A stretch of 64,000 nt of DNA from Tahibacter aquaticus (GTDB lineage: Bacteria > Pseudomonadota > Gammaproteobacteria > Xanthomonadales > Rhodanobacteraceae): contig NZ_SNZH01000003.1 of NCBI RefSeq assembly GCF_004363655.1, positions 242,020-306,019 of the forward strand, written 5' to 3'. The number at the start of each line of letters is the position of its first letter. The stretch's first letter is position 1. The notes beneath the pieces were generated by a model that worked only from the letters and a program-made list of their open reading frames with translations, made no database searches and had not been told where the DNA came from. A program made the position numbers and the translations under genes. Below are positions 8,038 to 16,042 of this stretch, piece by piece.

Positions 8038-9075
8038 TCAATCTTCCAATGGTGCCAGCGCCTGGTTCGCGCGCTGCTCGCGCGCCCAGCGCTGCGCCGC
8101 TTCGCGCTGGTTCTCGCTGAGGCTGTCGTCCAACTGGGCCAGCCATTGCTGTACCCGGTCTGACAGCGGCGTGCTGGGATTCATCTGCAGGTACAGACTG
8201 AGCCAGCCGTAGGACTGCTGCGGATCATCCGGCACGGCGCCGTTGAGCATGAAATTCGCCGGTACGCGATCAGGCAGCAGGGTGTCCGGGCCGAACAGGT
8301 AGGCCATGCCGAGGGCGAGTACCGCGTCGGCATCGCCGCGTGTGCTGCGCTGTTCCAGCATGGCGGGCGCGCGCCGGGTCCAGTCGCGCATCTGGGTCAG
8401 TTCTTCCGGCGAGCCACTGCCTTTGAGCAGGAGATCCAGGCTGAAAGGCGGCTGTTGTATAAACGTCCAGAATGCATCTTTGCGGCTGCTGCGCGCGGCG
8501 ACCTCGGCCAGTGCGTAGCGGTCGCCGGGGCTGCTCGTCACATAGCCGCTGCATACCTGCTGTACGCGCAATTCGATCTGCTGCGCCAGCGTCTTGCGCT
8601 GTTCCAGGTCGAGCCGTCGGTCCAGCAGCAGGGCGTGTTCGTCGGGGTTGATCAGCGGCAGTGGCCGGCCTTCCTGCTGCAGGCGCTTGCCATCGTCGTC
8701 GAAGTAGCTGTTCAGCAGGCCGGGGGCTTTGAGTGACTCCTGCGTCTGCAGCGCCCTGCAGGTGAGGTCGACGTCCTGCCATTGCGCGGCGGCCAGGCCG
8801 TCGCCGGCATAAGCGCGCCGGCTCAGTTCGTCCTGTTCCTTCGACCAGGAGGCGGAGGCGCGTGCACGCGCTGGCGCTGCGGGCAGTCCGGCAATGCCGG
8901 CGGCCGTGCCGCCGCGTGATGCGGACGATGCGGCTGCGCTCGATGTCGCCGGGCTGGCAGCGGCTGGTGCTGCCGGTTCTGCCAAGGCGGGTGCGCTCGA
9001 CGAGGGCGCCTGGCTCATCCACCAGCCCGCGGCGAGTCCGGCGGCCAACACTACCAGTGCAATGATCCAGCGCAT
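8038..9075 (-). CDS. Membrane-anchored Sel1/TPR-like protein, paralogue 3
   Basis: First gene of the three-gene operon, 345 residues. I set the start at the ATG at 9075 (MRWIIALVVLAAGLAAGWW): it follows a strong GGGAGG ribosome site and begins directly with a hydrophobic anchor. The frame is open for another kilobase upstream, but that part is antisense to the PhzF-like gene. The C-terminal half matches paralogue 1 almost motif by motif (RYALAEVAARSS, DWTRRAPAML, RGDADAVLALGMAYLFG, DPQQSYGWLSLYLQ). Probably extracytoplasmic; function unknown. Confidence 0.75.
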   Translation of the reverse strand: MRWIIALVVLAAGLAAGWWMSQAPSSSAPALAEPAAPAAASPATSSAAASSASRGGTAAGIAGLPAAPARARASASWSKEQDELSRRAYAGDGLAAAQWQDVDLTCRALQTQESLKAPGLLNSYFDDDGKRLQQEGRPLPLINPDEHALLLDRRLDLEQRKTLAQQIELRVQQVCSGYVTSSPGDRYALAEVAARSSRKDAFWTFIQQPPFSLDLLLKGSGSPEELTQMRDWTRRAPAMLEQRSTRGDADAVLALGMAYLFGPDTLLPDRVPANFMLNGAVPDDPQQSYGWLSLYLQMNPSTPLSDRVQQWLAQLDDSLSENQREAAQRWAREQRANQALAPLED

Positions 9076-9237
9076 CACAACCCTCCCATCGAGCGCTGCA
9101 TCGTACATCCGCTGGGGTTCTCGCGTGGATTGGAGCGTGGCGCCGCAGCGGTTGCCTGCACCGCCATGCGCCGCCGCTTGCAATCGGCCGCCGCAAACCC
9201 AAGCTGCGGCCAACCTATTCATCGCTGGAGTTGCCAC

Positions 9238-10074
9238 ATGAACGTTCTGCGTATCGCCGCGTTTTCCGACGGCGCCAGTGGCGGCAATCCCGCCGGCGTG
9301 CATATCGCTGCCGCGCTGCCCGATGTGGCGATGATGCAGCGCATTGCCGCCGAGGTGGGGTTTTCCGAAACCGCCTTTGCCGCGCCGCTGGGCGATGCCT
9401 GGCGGGTGCGCTATTTCTCGCCGCAATCGGAAGTGCCGTTCTGCGGCCACGCCACGATAGCGCTCGGTGCGGCGCTGGCCTTGCAGCAAGGCGACGGCGA
9501 ATTCGCGCTGCAGTTGAATCAGGCGACCATCCGCGTACACGGCCGCCGCGACGGCGACACGATTGCGGCTACCTTGCAATCGCCGCCTACGCACAGCCGT
9601 GCGGCCGACGCAGCGCTGTTGCACGATGCGCTGGCGCTGTTCGGGCTGAATGCCGGCGATCTCGATCCGCAGCTGCCGCCCGCGCAGATCCATGCCGGTG
9701 CCGACCATCTGCTGGTGGCCCTGCGTTCGCGCGAACGCCTGTCGGCCATGCACTACGCACTGGAACAGGGGCGCAGCCTGATGCGGCAGTTCGGCCTGAT
9801 CACCATCGCCCTGGTGCATGCCGAATCCCCACGCCTGCTGCATGCGCGCAATGCGTTCGCTTCCGGCGGCGTCTACGAAGACCCGGCCACCGGCGCGGCC
9901 GCGGCGGCGCTGGGCGGCTATCTGCGTGATCTTGGCTGGCCGCACGGCGGCAGCGTCGATATTGTCCAGGGCGAAGACATGGGCATGCGGTCGCTGCTGC
10001 AGGTGCATATCGATGGCGTGGCCGGTGCGCCGGTACAGGTGTCCGGCACGGCGCGGCTGATGACGGCGGCATAG
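9238..10074 (+). CDS. PhzF family isomerase
   Basis: Cytoplasmic protein of 278 residues with the two-lobed PhzF/DapF-like fold. Signatures are NPAGV near residue 18, the catalytic-Glu motif GFSETAF, the VPFCGHATIA segment, and VYEDPATGAAAAALGGYL in the second half. The ATG at 9238 is preceded by GGAG at ideal spacing; the longer frame from 9130 is rejected. Classical PhzF isomerises a phenazine precursor, but no phenazine genes are nearby and most members are of unknown substrate. Divergent from the Sel1-like operon, with 162 bp between. Confidence 0.9.
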   Translation: MNVLRIAAFSDGASGGNPAGVHIAAALPDVAMMQRIAAEVGFSETAFAAPLGDAWRVRYFSPQSEVPFCGHATIALGAALALQQGDGEFALQLNQATIRVHGRRDGDTIAATLQSPPTHSRAADAALLHDALALFGLNAGDLDPQLPPAQIHAGADHLLVALRSRERLSAMHYALEQGRSLMRQFGLITIALVHAESPRLLHARNAFASGGVYEDPATGAAAAALGGYLRDLGWPHGGSVDIVQGEDMGMRSLLQVHIDGVAGAPVQVSGTARLMTAA

Positions 10075-10138
10075 TGCCGCACTGCAGCGTCGTGTACAGT
10101 TCCACAACGTAATGGCGGCGTACAGGGGGCGGGCTGGC

Positions 10139-10768
10139 GTGATCAATGCGACGATCGATCTTTCGCACCATAACGCGACGGTGGATTTCTCCCGGCTCGC
10201 CGCCGCCGGCATTGCCGGCGTGCTGCACAAGGCGAGTCAGGGCGCAGACTATGTCGACCCTCTCTACGCCGCGCGGCGGCCGCTGGCGCTGCAGGCCGGC
10301 CTGCGCTGGGGCGCCTACCATTTCGGCGACGGCAGCGACGCGACGGCACAGGCCGCGCATTTCATCGCCCAGGCCGGTGCCGGCAGCAGCGATCTGCTGG
10401 TTCTGGATGTGGAACAGAATCCGGCCGGCAGCAGCATGAGCCTGGCCCAGGCCGAGCAGTTCGTGCAGTACGTGCAGGCGCAGACCGGGCGCTGGCCTGG
10501 TGTCTACGGCAGCAGCTATCTGCGTTCACTGCTGGGCAGCTCGGCCACGTCGGTGCTGGGACAGTGCTGGCTGTGGGCTGCCGACTACGCCGCGCAGCCG
10601 ACCATTGCGCCGCTGTGGCCGCGCTGGACCCTGTGGCAGTACACCGACGGCAGTCTTGGCCCGGGGCCGTACAGCGTTGCCGGCGTAGGCCGCTGCGACC
10701 GCGACCAGTACTACGGCGATCTGGCCGGGCTGAAAGCCTGGTGGGACGCGGGCGGTGTCAGCGCCTGA
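10139..10768 (+). CDS. Glycoside hydrolase family 25 muramidase-like protein
   Basis: Lysozyme-type hydrolase predicted to cut peptidoglycan glycan strands, about 209 residues, a single GH25 domain. The N-terminal strand holds ATIDLSHHN, the acidic active-site pair is in LVLDVEQNP, and the C terminus has LWQYTDGSLGPGP with a Cys-Asp-Arg-Asp motif (GRCDRDQYYGD). I prefer the GTG at 10139, which has an AGGGGG ribosome site; an ATG at 10112 in frame lacks one. No signal peptide or transmembrane segment is visible, which is odd for a cell-wall enzyme. Confidence 0.87.
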   Translation: MINATIDLSHHNATVDFSRLAAAGIAGVLHKASQGADYVDPLYAARRPLALQAGLRWGAYHFGDGSDATAQAAHFIAQAGAGSSDLLVLDVEQNPAGSSMSLAQAEQFVQYVQAQTGRWPGVYGSSYLRSLLGSSATSVLGQCWLWAADYAAQPTIAPLWPRWTLWQYTDGSLGPGPYSVAGVGRCDRDQYYGDLAGLKAWWDAGGVSA

Positions 10769-10788
10769 GTGCGGTGTGCAAATACCGG

Positions 10789-10816
10789 TTGACACTTAAA
10801 TGCGAATCATTATCAT
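10789..10816 (+). promoter_or_regulatory. Fur-regulated promoter of hemP
   Basis: TTGACA at 10789-10794 and TATCAT at 10811-10816 are separated by 16 bp and form a good sigma-70 promoter. A Fur box at 10796-10814 (TTAAATGCGAATCATTATC) matches 14 of 19 positions of the classical consensus, with the second half perfect. It covers the -10 box, so iron-loaded Fur should block transcription. Confidence 0.85.
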
Positions 10817-10849
10817 CTGGCTCACCCCACCCGGGAACCGGAGCCAACC

Positions 10850-11059
10850 ATGTCGGTGATGACGTCCACTCTTGCACTTCAGGCCAACCGCAACACTGCA
10901 ACTTCGCGGCCGGCAGCGGCAGCGGCGACAGCACCGGCGCAACGCCGGGTCGACAGCCGTCTGCTGCTGCGCGAATCGCGCGAGCTGGTGATCGAACACC
11001 TCGGCCAGGAATACCGCCTGCGCCGCACGCGCAACGACAAACTGATCCTTACCAAGTAA
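10850..11059 (+). CDS. hemP: Hemin uptake protein HemP
   Basis: Small protein of 69 residues with the HemP signature in its C-terminal half: SRLLLRESRELVIEHLGQ followed by YRLRRTRNDKLILTK at the end. HemP proteins are linked to haem uptake; in some species they act as regulators of haem-receptor expression. The Fur-box promoter directly upstream agrees with induction in iron limitation. Unusually, no TonB-dependent haem receptor follows; the next gene, 256 bp on, is of unknown function. Confidence 0.9.
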   Translation: MSVMTSTLALQANRNTATSRPAAAAATAPAQRRVDSRLLLRESRELVIEHLGQEYRLRRTRNDKLILTK

Positions 11060-11315
11060 ACGCCTGCGGCTAGCGGCAATCTGCCGTTGTCCCATTGGCA
11101 AAAAGTCTACGTCAGAGCAGCCAGCCCTCGGCCGACCGCCATCCCGGCCCCCTTTGCCAGCCAGCTCCGTCCTTCGCGACTTCGCCTGCAGTCCCAGCGC
11201 AGGCCGGCTGCGTGCTGTCCGCCGCCGGGAGTCCCAGCGCTGCAGCAACGCGAACCGCCGTCGCGGCGAAGGCGCCAAAACCCGCGGATGGTACTGGTGA
11301 GTCAGGACACTAGAC

Positions 11316-11924
11316 ATGTACAAGCTGCCATTCCTGCGCCAGCGCGAGGCCCGTATGACGGCGGCCGTTCCGGCCGAAGTCCCGCCCGCTGTCCAATCCC
11401 CCGCCCTGGCTGCCAGTGCCGTACTGCTGCAGGCGATCGCCTTGCCCGATAACCGTAACCTGGGTGCGCTGGCACGCCGCTGGCACAGCCTGGGCCCGGT
11501 GCTCTGGCTGTGGCGCGCGCCCAGCGGCTGCGCTGCCGATCTGTCTGCGGTGGCCGGCTGGAACTGCGTCCATCGCATCGAACCCGACGGCATCTGCGAA
11601 GCCCTGCGCTTCTATCGCGAAGACGGCCGCGAGCAGGCGCGTCTGTACCTGCTGCCCGACAGCGACTATCTGGCCTGGGAACAACTGCTGAATTGTGTAC
11701 CTTGCAGTACGCCGGAGCCGCCGCGCGGCCTGCATCAGCGCCTGCGCGATGCGGCCTGGCTGCGCGTTGGCCATGCCTGGCAGGGGGCTGTAGTGCGGTT
11801 TTGCCAAGGCGCCGACGCGGGCCGGCCCTGGCTGCTGGCGGAAACGGCGCCCCTGGTATCGGCTACCGGCCGCCGCCGCGCGGCGGACATCTGTGCGGGG
11901 CTCGATGCCACCCTGACGGAGTAG
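11316..11924 (+). CDS. Hypothetical protein downstream of hemP
   Basis: Protein of 202 residues, not recognised. It has no signal peptide or membrane segment. Visible features are several Trp and Cys residues (GPVLWLWRAPSGCAADL, GWNCVHRIEPDGICEALRFY, NCVPCSTP) and an LYLLPDSDYLAWEQLL segment. ATG 11316 is preceded by AGGA at 8-bp spacing; an internal ATG at 11355 is an alternative. Its place downstream of the Fur-controlled hemP suggests a part in haem or iron use, but that is inference from context alone. It converges on the PDZ gene with 42 bp between stops. Confidence 0.65.
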   Translation: MYKLPFLRQREARMTAAVPAEVPPAVQSPALAASAVLLQAIALPDNRNLGALARRWHSLGPVLWLWRAPSGCAADLSAVAGWNCVHRIEPDGICEALRFYREDGREQARLYLLPDSDYLAWEQLLNCVPCSTPEPPRGLHQRLRDAAWLRVGHAWQGAVVRFCQGADAGRPWLLAETAPLVSATGRRRAADICAGLDATLTE

Positions 11925-11966
11925 CGACGCTGCACCGGGCACTTCCCTGTGCGCAGGCCGTGCCTT

Positions 11967-13196
11967 TCAGTCGTCGCGGCGAGGCGGCGGCGGTGGCGTG
12001 GGCGGTACTGGCGGTGTCGGTGCGTGAGCCACCTGCGGCGGCACCGGCGGAACCGCAGCGACAGGTGCCGGCGGCGCGGGCGGTGCCGGTGGGGCGGGCG
12101 GTGCCGCTACGGCTGGCGGTGCGGGCGGCGCGGGTGGCGCAGGTGGCGCTGGCGGCAGCGGGAACATGGCCTTGTACTCGGGCACCTTGGTGTTCAAGGT
12201 CAGCGACTTCTTCTGGCGCAATACGCCCAGCTTTACCTCGCTGCCGGCCTTGGCGTCGCGCAGGCGGCGCATCACGTCGCCGGGCTCTTCGACTTTGTTG
12301 CCATCTACACTTTGTAGAATATCGCCGCCCTTGAGTTCGGGCATGTTGTCCGTGTCGGCGGACAGCACCAGCACGCCGGTGTCGGTGCCGAAGTAGCTGC
12401 TCAGATCCGGATTCAGCGGCGCCAGGTTGATGCCCCACCAGGGCATCAGGTTGACGCGCAGATCGCGCAACTGCTGCAGATTGCCCAGGCGCACGCTGCG
12501 CTCGATCTGGCGCTGTGCCCCGCGCATCTGCCGCTCCACGTCGCGCTGGATGCGGTCGACGTCGATATTCACGTCGATGTCCATATCGGTGCCGGCCATC
12601 ACCTTGGGCCAGTTCAGTGCTTCGCGCCGCGCCGCCTTGACCACTACGTCGAGGTTCTTACCCTCGCGCGACAGCGACAGCTTGACCGGCTGGTCGACCT
12701 TCAGGTCTTGCAGCAGCTTGCGTGCTGCCGACAGCTCGTCGCGGCCGACCTTGTCGCCGTCGATGGCCAGCAGCACGTCGTCGTTGCGCACGCCGGCCTT
12801 GTCCGCCGGACCGCCCGGCGTGACGGCGGCGATGCGCACGCCCTTGTCGTCGCCGCGCATGACGACGCCGAGCATGGCGCGCTCGGAATCGCCCAGGTAG
12901 CGCCAGGCGAAATTGCGCGCGCCGCCGTCGCCCAGGCGCAGCGAGATGTCGCCCATCTTGCGGCCGAGGTCGCGCATCTGCTCGCGCAGTTCGTCCAGTT
13001 CCTGGCGTGCGGCGGCTTCCTCGGCCGGGTTGGCATAGGCTGCGGCGCGGGCGCGTGCGATTGGTTCGGCCTTGGCCGCGGCCGCGGCGGCCGCGGCAGG
13101 CCGGCTGCTGGCCGCGGCTTCGGCCTTGGCGGCGGGATCGGCCGCCTGCGCCGTGCCCAGCAGGGTCAGTGCAAACAAAGGGAAAAACGCTTTCAT
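11967..13196 (-). CDS. Secreted double-PDZ protein with proline-rich tail
   Basis: Protein of 409 residues. The signal peptide (FFPLFALTLLGTAQA) is followed by an Ala/Lys-rich segment and a coiled-coil-like stretch near residues 57-90. A first PDZ domain lies at about 105-190 (MLGVVMRGDD, GPADKAGVRNDDVLLAIDGD) and a second at about 265-345 (ELKGGDILQSVDGNKV). The last 60 residues are a PPAPPAPP-type tail. No protease catalytic residues are present, so it is not a DegP-like protease but may bind C-terminal peptides in the periplasm. It is the third gene of the sigma/anti-sigma operon, with its ATG at 13196 behind a GAGG site. Confidence 0.82.
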   Translation of the reverse strand: MKAFFPLFALTLLGTAQAADPAAKAEAAASSRPAAAAAAAAKAEPIARARAAAYANPAEEAAARQELDELREQMRDLGRKMGDISLRLGDGGARNFAWRYLGDSERAMLGVVMRGDDKGVRIAAVTPGGPADKAGVRNDDVLLAIDGDKVGRDELSAARKLLQDLKVDQPVKLSLSREGKNLDVVVKAARREALNWPKVMAGTDMDIDVNIDVDRIQRDVERQMRGAQRQIERSVRLGNLQQLRDLRVNLMPWWGINLAPLNPDLSSYFGTDTGVLVLSADTDNMPELKGGDILQSVDGNKVEEPGDVMRRLRDAKAGSEVKLGVLRQKKSLTLNTKVPEYKAMFPLPPAPPAPPAPPAPPAVAAPPAPPAPPAPPAPVAAVPPVPPQVAHAPTPPVPPTPPPPPRRDD

Positions 13197-13204
13197 GGAA
13201 AACC

Positions 13205-13870
13205 TCACAATGTGGTCCAGTTGTCGGGCACGGCCGCGGTTCCGTTCGCGGCGATGCCGGTGCCAGCCAGGCTGAATGTGGTGCGCACGGCGGCAAGGTC
13301 GCGCAGCAGCTCGACCCGGTTGTGCCAGAGCACGCGGGCGTCGCTGCCGGCGTCGTTGCCGGCGGCCAGTTGCAGATCGATCAGGCCGATCATGTCTTCG
13401 ATTTCGGTAGCCGCCATGAGGCTGCGGCCGTCCAGTGGCGTTTCGTCGGCGCGCAAGGTGCGCAGCCATTCTTCGATGCGCGCGGATTCGCCGCGCAGCT
13501 GCGCCAGTTCGGTCTTGTCGTCGCTTGCCGCCGTGGCGATGGCGGCGGGCGGATTGCCGCTGCCGGCCTGGGTCGCCGGGGCAGGGCGGTTGAGCGGCAC
13601 CAGGCTCAGGGCGAGCAGGCCCAGGCCGGCGGCGAGCGCCGCGGGAATCCAGCGCCGGCCTGCGGCGCGCTGATGCGGCCGCCGCGGCGCAGGGTGTGGC
13701 CGCACGGCCGCCGTCGGCGCATCGTCTTCGCCGTGTGCCAGGCCGGCGGCACGCAGACTGGCGGCGAGCGCTTCCCAGCCGCCTGCGGGTGCCGCTGCCG
13801 GCGGCAGTGCGCGCAAGGCGCTGCCGACCAGGTCGTGGTTCACGACGGTTGGGGGTTGGCGATCAGACAT
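13205..13870 (-). CDS. Anti-sigma-factor-like single-pass membrane protein
   Basis: Protein of 221 residues: a cytoplasmic N-terminal part of about 80 residues (MSDRQPPTVVNHDLVGSAL), one transmembrane helix (WIPAALAAGLGLLALSLVPL) and an extracytoplasmic helical part with LRGESARIEEWLRTLRA. This layout and its position directly after an ECF sigma gene are typical of anti-sigma factors, though no zinc-type HxxxCxxC motif is visible. Its start lies inside the sigma gene (31-bp overlap), so the two are translationally coupled. No close family match is claimed. Confidence 0.75.
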   Translation of the reverse strand: MSDRQPPTVVNHDLVGSALRALPPAAAPAGGWEALAASLRAAGLAHGEDDAPTAAVRPHPAPRRPHQRAAGRRWIPAALAAGLGLLALSLVPLNRPAPATQAGSGNPPAAIATAASDDKTELAQLRGESARIEEWLRTLRADETPLDGRSLMAATEIEDMIGLIDLQLAAGNDAGSDARVLWHNRVELLRDLAAVRTTFSLAGTGIAANGTAAVPDNWTTL

Positions 13871-14421
13871 GGTCTCGACTCCGTGGTGCTGTCCAGCAGG
13901 TTGCGCAGGCGGGCAGTGCCCCGCGCAACCTGGGATTTGGAGAAACTGACGCTCTTTCCCAGCGCGTCGGCGATCTCCGGATGGGAATAGCCCTCGACGT
14001 GATACAGCCAGAGCACGCTGCGCGTCAGCGCCGGCAGATGTCCCAGGGCCTTTTCCAGTACGAGTCCGTCGGCATGCACCCAGGGCGGTGCGGTCTCGGT
14101 CTCGATCTCGTCGTAGCTCGCGTCGAACTCCAGCCGCTTGTCCTTGCGCAGGCGCATCAGCGCCTCGTTCAGGACGATCTGGCGCAGCCAGCCCCAGAAC
14201 GGCGAATCGCCGCGGAACTGGTCCAGCCGCTGGAACAACTTCAGCATCGCGTCGTGCAGGATTTCCCGCGCGGCGTCCGCGTCGTTGAGCAGGCGCAGGG
14301 CCAGGGTGTAGACGGGCCGTTCGAACAGGCGATAGATCTGCTCGAATGCGCGCAACTCGCCGCCCTGGGCGCGTTGCAGCAGGCTTTCCGGCACATCGAT
14401 GGCGAAGTTTGATCGGTCCAC
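13840..14421 (-). CDS. ECF-type RNA polymerase sigma factor
   Basis: Sigma-70 family, extracytoplasmic function group, about 193 residues. Region 2 is FEQIYRLFERPVYTLALRLL with DAMLKLFQRLDQF, and region 4 is LPALTRSVLWLYHVEGYSHPEIADALGKSVSFSKSQVARG. The start is uncertain: GTG 14421 gives a normal-length N terminus, and GTG 14490 in the same frame would add 23 low-complexity residues. It heads a minus-strand operon with the anti-sigma-like and PDZ genes, and diverges from the sigma-54-driven efflux operon, so the two promoters share a 210-280 bp region. Confidence 0.9.
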   Translation of the reverse strand: MDRSNFAIDVPESLLQRAQGGELRAFEQIYRLFERPVYTLALRLLNDADAAREILHDAMLKLFQRLDQFRGDSPFWGWLRQIVLNEALMRLRKDKRLEFDASYDEIETETAPPWVHADGLVLEKALGHLPALTRSVLWLYHVEGYSHPEIADALGKSVSFSKSQVARGTARLRNLLDSTTESRPCLIANPQPS

Positions 14422-14511
14422 GTTCGGTCTGGATGCGGGGGCGGGCCGAATGGTCGCAGGCGCCGCGCCGATAGTCAGGCGGCAGCGCACGTCCGGCCTG
14501 CGTACGCGTGC

Positions 14512-14566
14512 TGTCCGCGGTGGCGGCGCAGGCAGCGCGGCCTGTCCGGCGCCTTGTCCGCGGACA
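14512..14566. promoter_or_regulatory. Probable upstream activator sites for the NtrC-type regulator
   Basis: A perfect 12-bp palindrome TGTCCGCGGACA lies at 14555-14566, and two more TGTCCG half-sites start at 14512 and 14543. They are 60-110 bp upstream of the -24 element, where enhancer-binding proteins usually bind. Assignment to the regulator encoded at 19556-20890 is inference. Confidence 0.65.
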
Positions 14567-14622
14567 GGCGTACGTTGCCAAAAATTGGCAGAAAAGCCTT
14601 ACAGATTATGATCTTGTTGACT

Positions 14623-14638
14623 TGGCACGGGTGTTGCT
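14623..14638 (+). promoter_or_regulatory. Sigma-54 promoter (-24/-12) of the efflux operon
   Basis: TGGCACG, four bases, then TTGCT: this matches the sigma-54 consensus TGGCACG-N4-TTGCW at every conserved position. The -24 GG is at 14624-14625 and the -12 GC at 14636-14637, which places the transcript start near 14649, about 50 bp before the adaptor gene. A sigma-54-dependent activator is encoded in the same cluster. Confidence 0.88.
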
Positions 14639-14700
14639 CAAGTCACTCCAGGACAGCAGTTCCGCCGCGTCGGCGGACAACGACACCCGGAGCAGATTGC

Positions 14701-15978
14701 ATGATTCGCGATACCTCGGCCCAGGACAGAGCCATGAGCACGGCGGTTGCCCCCGGCAAGCGCTACTGGAAATACGCGATCGGCGCGGCGATTGCCGTTG
14801 CCGTGGCCGCGTGGATCCTGCCCGGCATGACGCGCATTCTTTCCAGCGGCGCTTCTTTCAGTTCCGAGCGCCTGCGCTTCGCGGAAGTGAAGCGCGGCAA
14901 TCTCACCCGCGACATCACCGCCCAGGGCCGTCTGGTGGCCGCCGTCAGCCCCACCTTGTATGCGCCCAACGGCGGCATCGTCACGCTGACCGTGCAGGCC
15001 GGCGACAAAGTGGAAAAAGACCAGGTGCTGGCCGAAGTGGTCAGTCCCGAACTGAACAACCGCCTGCAGCAGGAGCAGGCCAGCCTGCAAAGTGCCGAAC
15101 TGGCCACCGAGCGCACCAGCATCGACAACCGCAAGCAGCAGCTGATCACGCAGAAAGCCGTCGACCAGGCCGAGATCGACCGCCAGACCGCCGCGCGCGA
15201 AGTCGAGCGTTCGCAGAAGGCGTTCCAGCTCGGCGCGCTGCCGCAGCTGGACGTGATGCGCGCCAAGGATGCGCTGCAGAAGGCCGAGGTGACCCTGGCC
15301 CACGCCAAGAAAGACGTCACGCTGGAACGCGAAAGCCTGGATTTCGAACTCAAGACCGCGCGCCTGACCCGCGACCGGCAGCGCCTGCTGGTCGGCGACC
15401 TGCAGCGCCAGGTGGACGAACTCAAGCTGCGCTCGCCGGTGGCCGGTCAGGTCGGCCAGCTGCTGGTGCAGCAGAAGGCGAACGTGGCGGCGAATGCCGG
15501 CGTGCTGACCGTGGTCGACCTGTCGGCCATGGAAGTGGAAGTGCCGGTGCCGGAAACCTTTGCCCGCGAGCTGGCCATCGGCATGCCGGCGCAGATCCAG
15601 AACGCCGGCCAGACCTATACCGGCGAGCTGTCCGCGGTCAGCCCTGAAGTCGTCAACGGCCAGGTTACGGCACGTGTGCGCTTCACCGGCGACCAGCCCG
15701 GCGGCCTGCGCCAGAACCAGCGCCTGTCCACGCGCATCCTGATCGACGAGCACCCGAACGTGCTGATGGTGGAGCGCGGTCCCTTCGTCGATTCCGGCGC
15801 CGGCCGCGTCGCCTATGTCGTCGGCAGCGACGGCATGGCCGAGCGCCGCACGATCGAACTGGGCGCGACCAGCCTCAACGCGGTCGAACTGGTTTCCGGC
15901 GTCAAGGAAGGCGACCGCCTGATCATCTCCAGCCTGGACGAATTCAAGGGCGCGCAACGCATCGCATTGGCGCGCTGA
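14701..15978 (+). CDS. HlyD/MacA-type periplasmic adaptor of an efflux pump
   Basis: Membrane-fusion protein of 425 residues that should link an inner-membrane ABC exporter to an outer-membrane channel. The N-terminal anchor is YAIGAAIAVAVAAWILPGM. A biotinyl-lipoyl-like half (NGGIVTLTVQAGDKVEKDQVLAEV) is followed by a long coiled-coil hairpin (residues about 110-235), the second lipoyl half (LRSPVAGQVGQLLVQ) and beta-barrel domains. The ATG at 14701 has a GGAG site; the longer open frame from 14554 would include the sigma-54 promoter and is rejected. First gene of the operon. Confidence 0.92.
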   Translation: MIRDTSAQDRAMSTAVAPGKRYWKYAIGAAIAVAVAAWILPGMTRILSSGASFSSERLRFAEVKRGNLTRDITAQGRLVAAVSPTLYAPNGGIVTLTVQAGDKVEKDQVLAEVVSPELNNRLQQEQASLQSAELATERTSIDNRKQQLITQKAVDQAEIDRQTAAREVERSQKAFQLGALPQLDVMRAKDALQKAEVTLAHAKKDVTLERESLDFELKTARLTRDRQRLLVGDLQRQVDELKLRSPVAGQVGQLLVQQKANVAANAGVLTVVDLSAMEVEVPVPETFARELAIGMPAQIQNAGQTYTGELSAVSPEVVNGQVTARVRFTGDQPGGLRQNQRLSTRILIDEHPNVLMVERGPFVDSGAGRVAYVVGSDGMAERRTIELGATSLNAVELVSGVKEGDRLIISSLDEFKGAQRIALAR

Positions 15979-16042
15979 TCCACCCGCGCCCTCACGCTCC
16001 ATCCTCAATCGCTCATCACTCGCCTCACCAGGGAGCTCCGCC

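Noticed and set aside
9076-10230. Extension of the Sel1-like gene upstream of 9075
   Set aside because: It would run antisense through the PhzF-like gene, and the ATG at 9075 has a strong ribosome site and signal anchor.
12000-12165. GC-rich tandem repeat (GGCGGTGCCGG-like)
   Set aside because: It is the coding sequence of the PPAPP tail of the PDZ protein, not a separate repeat element.
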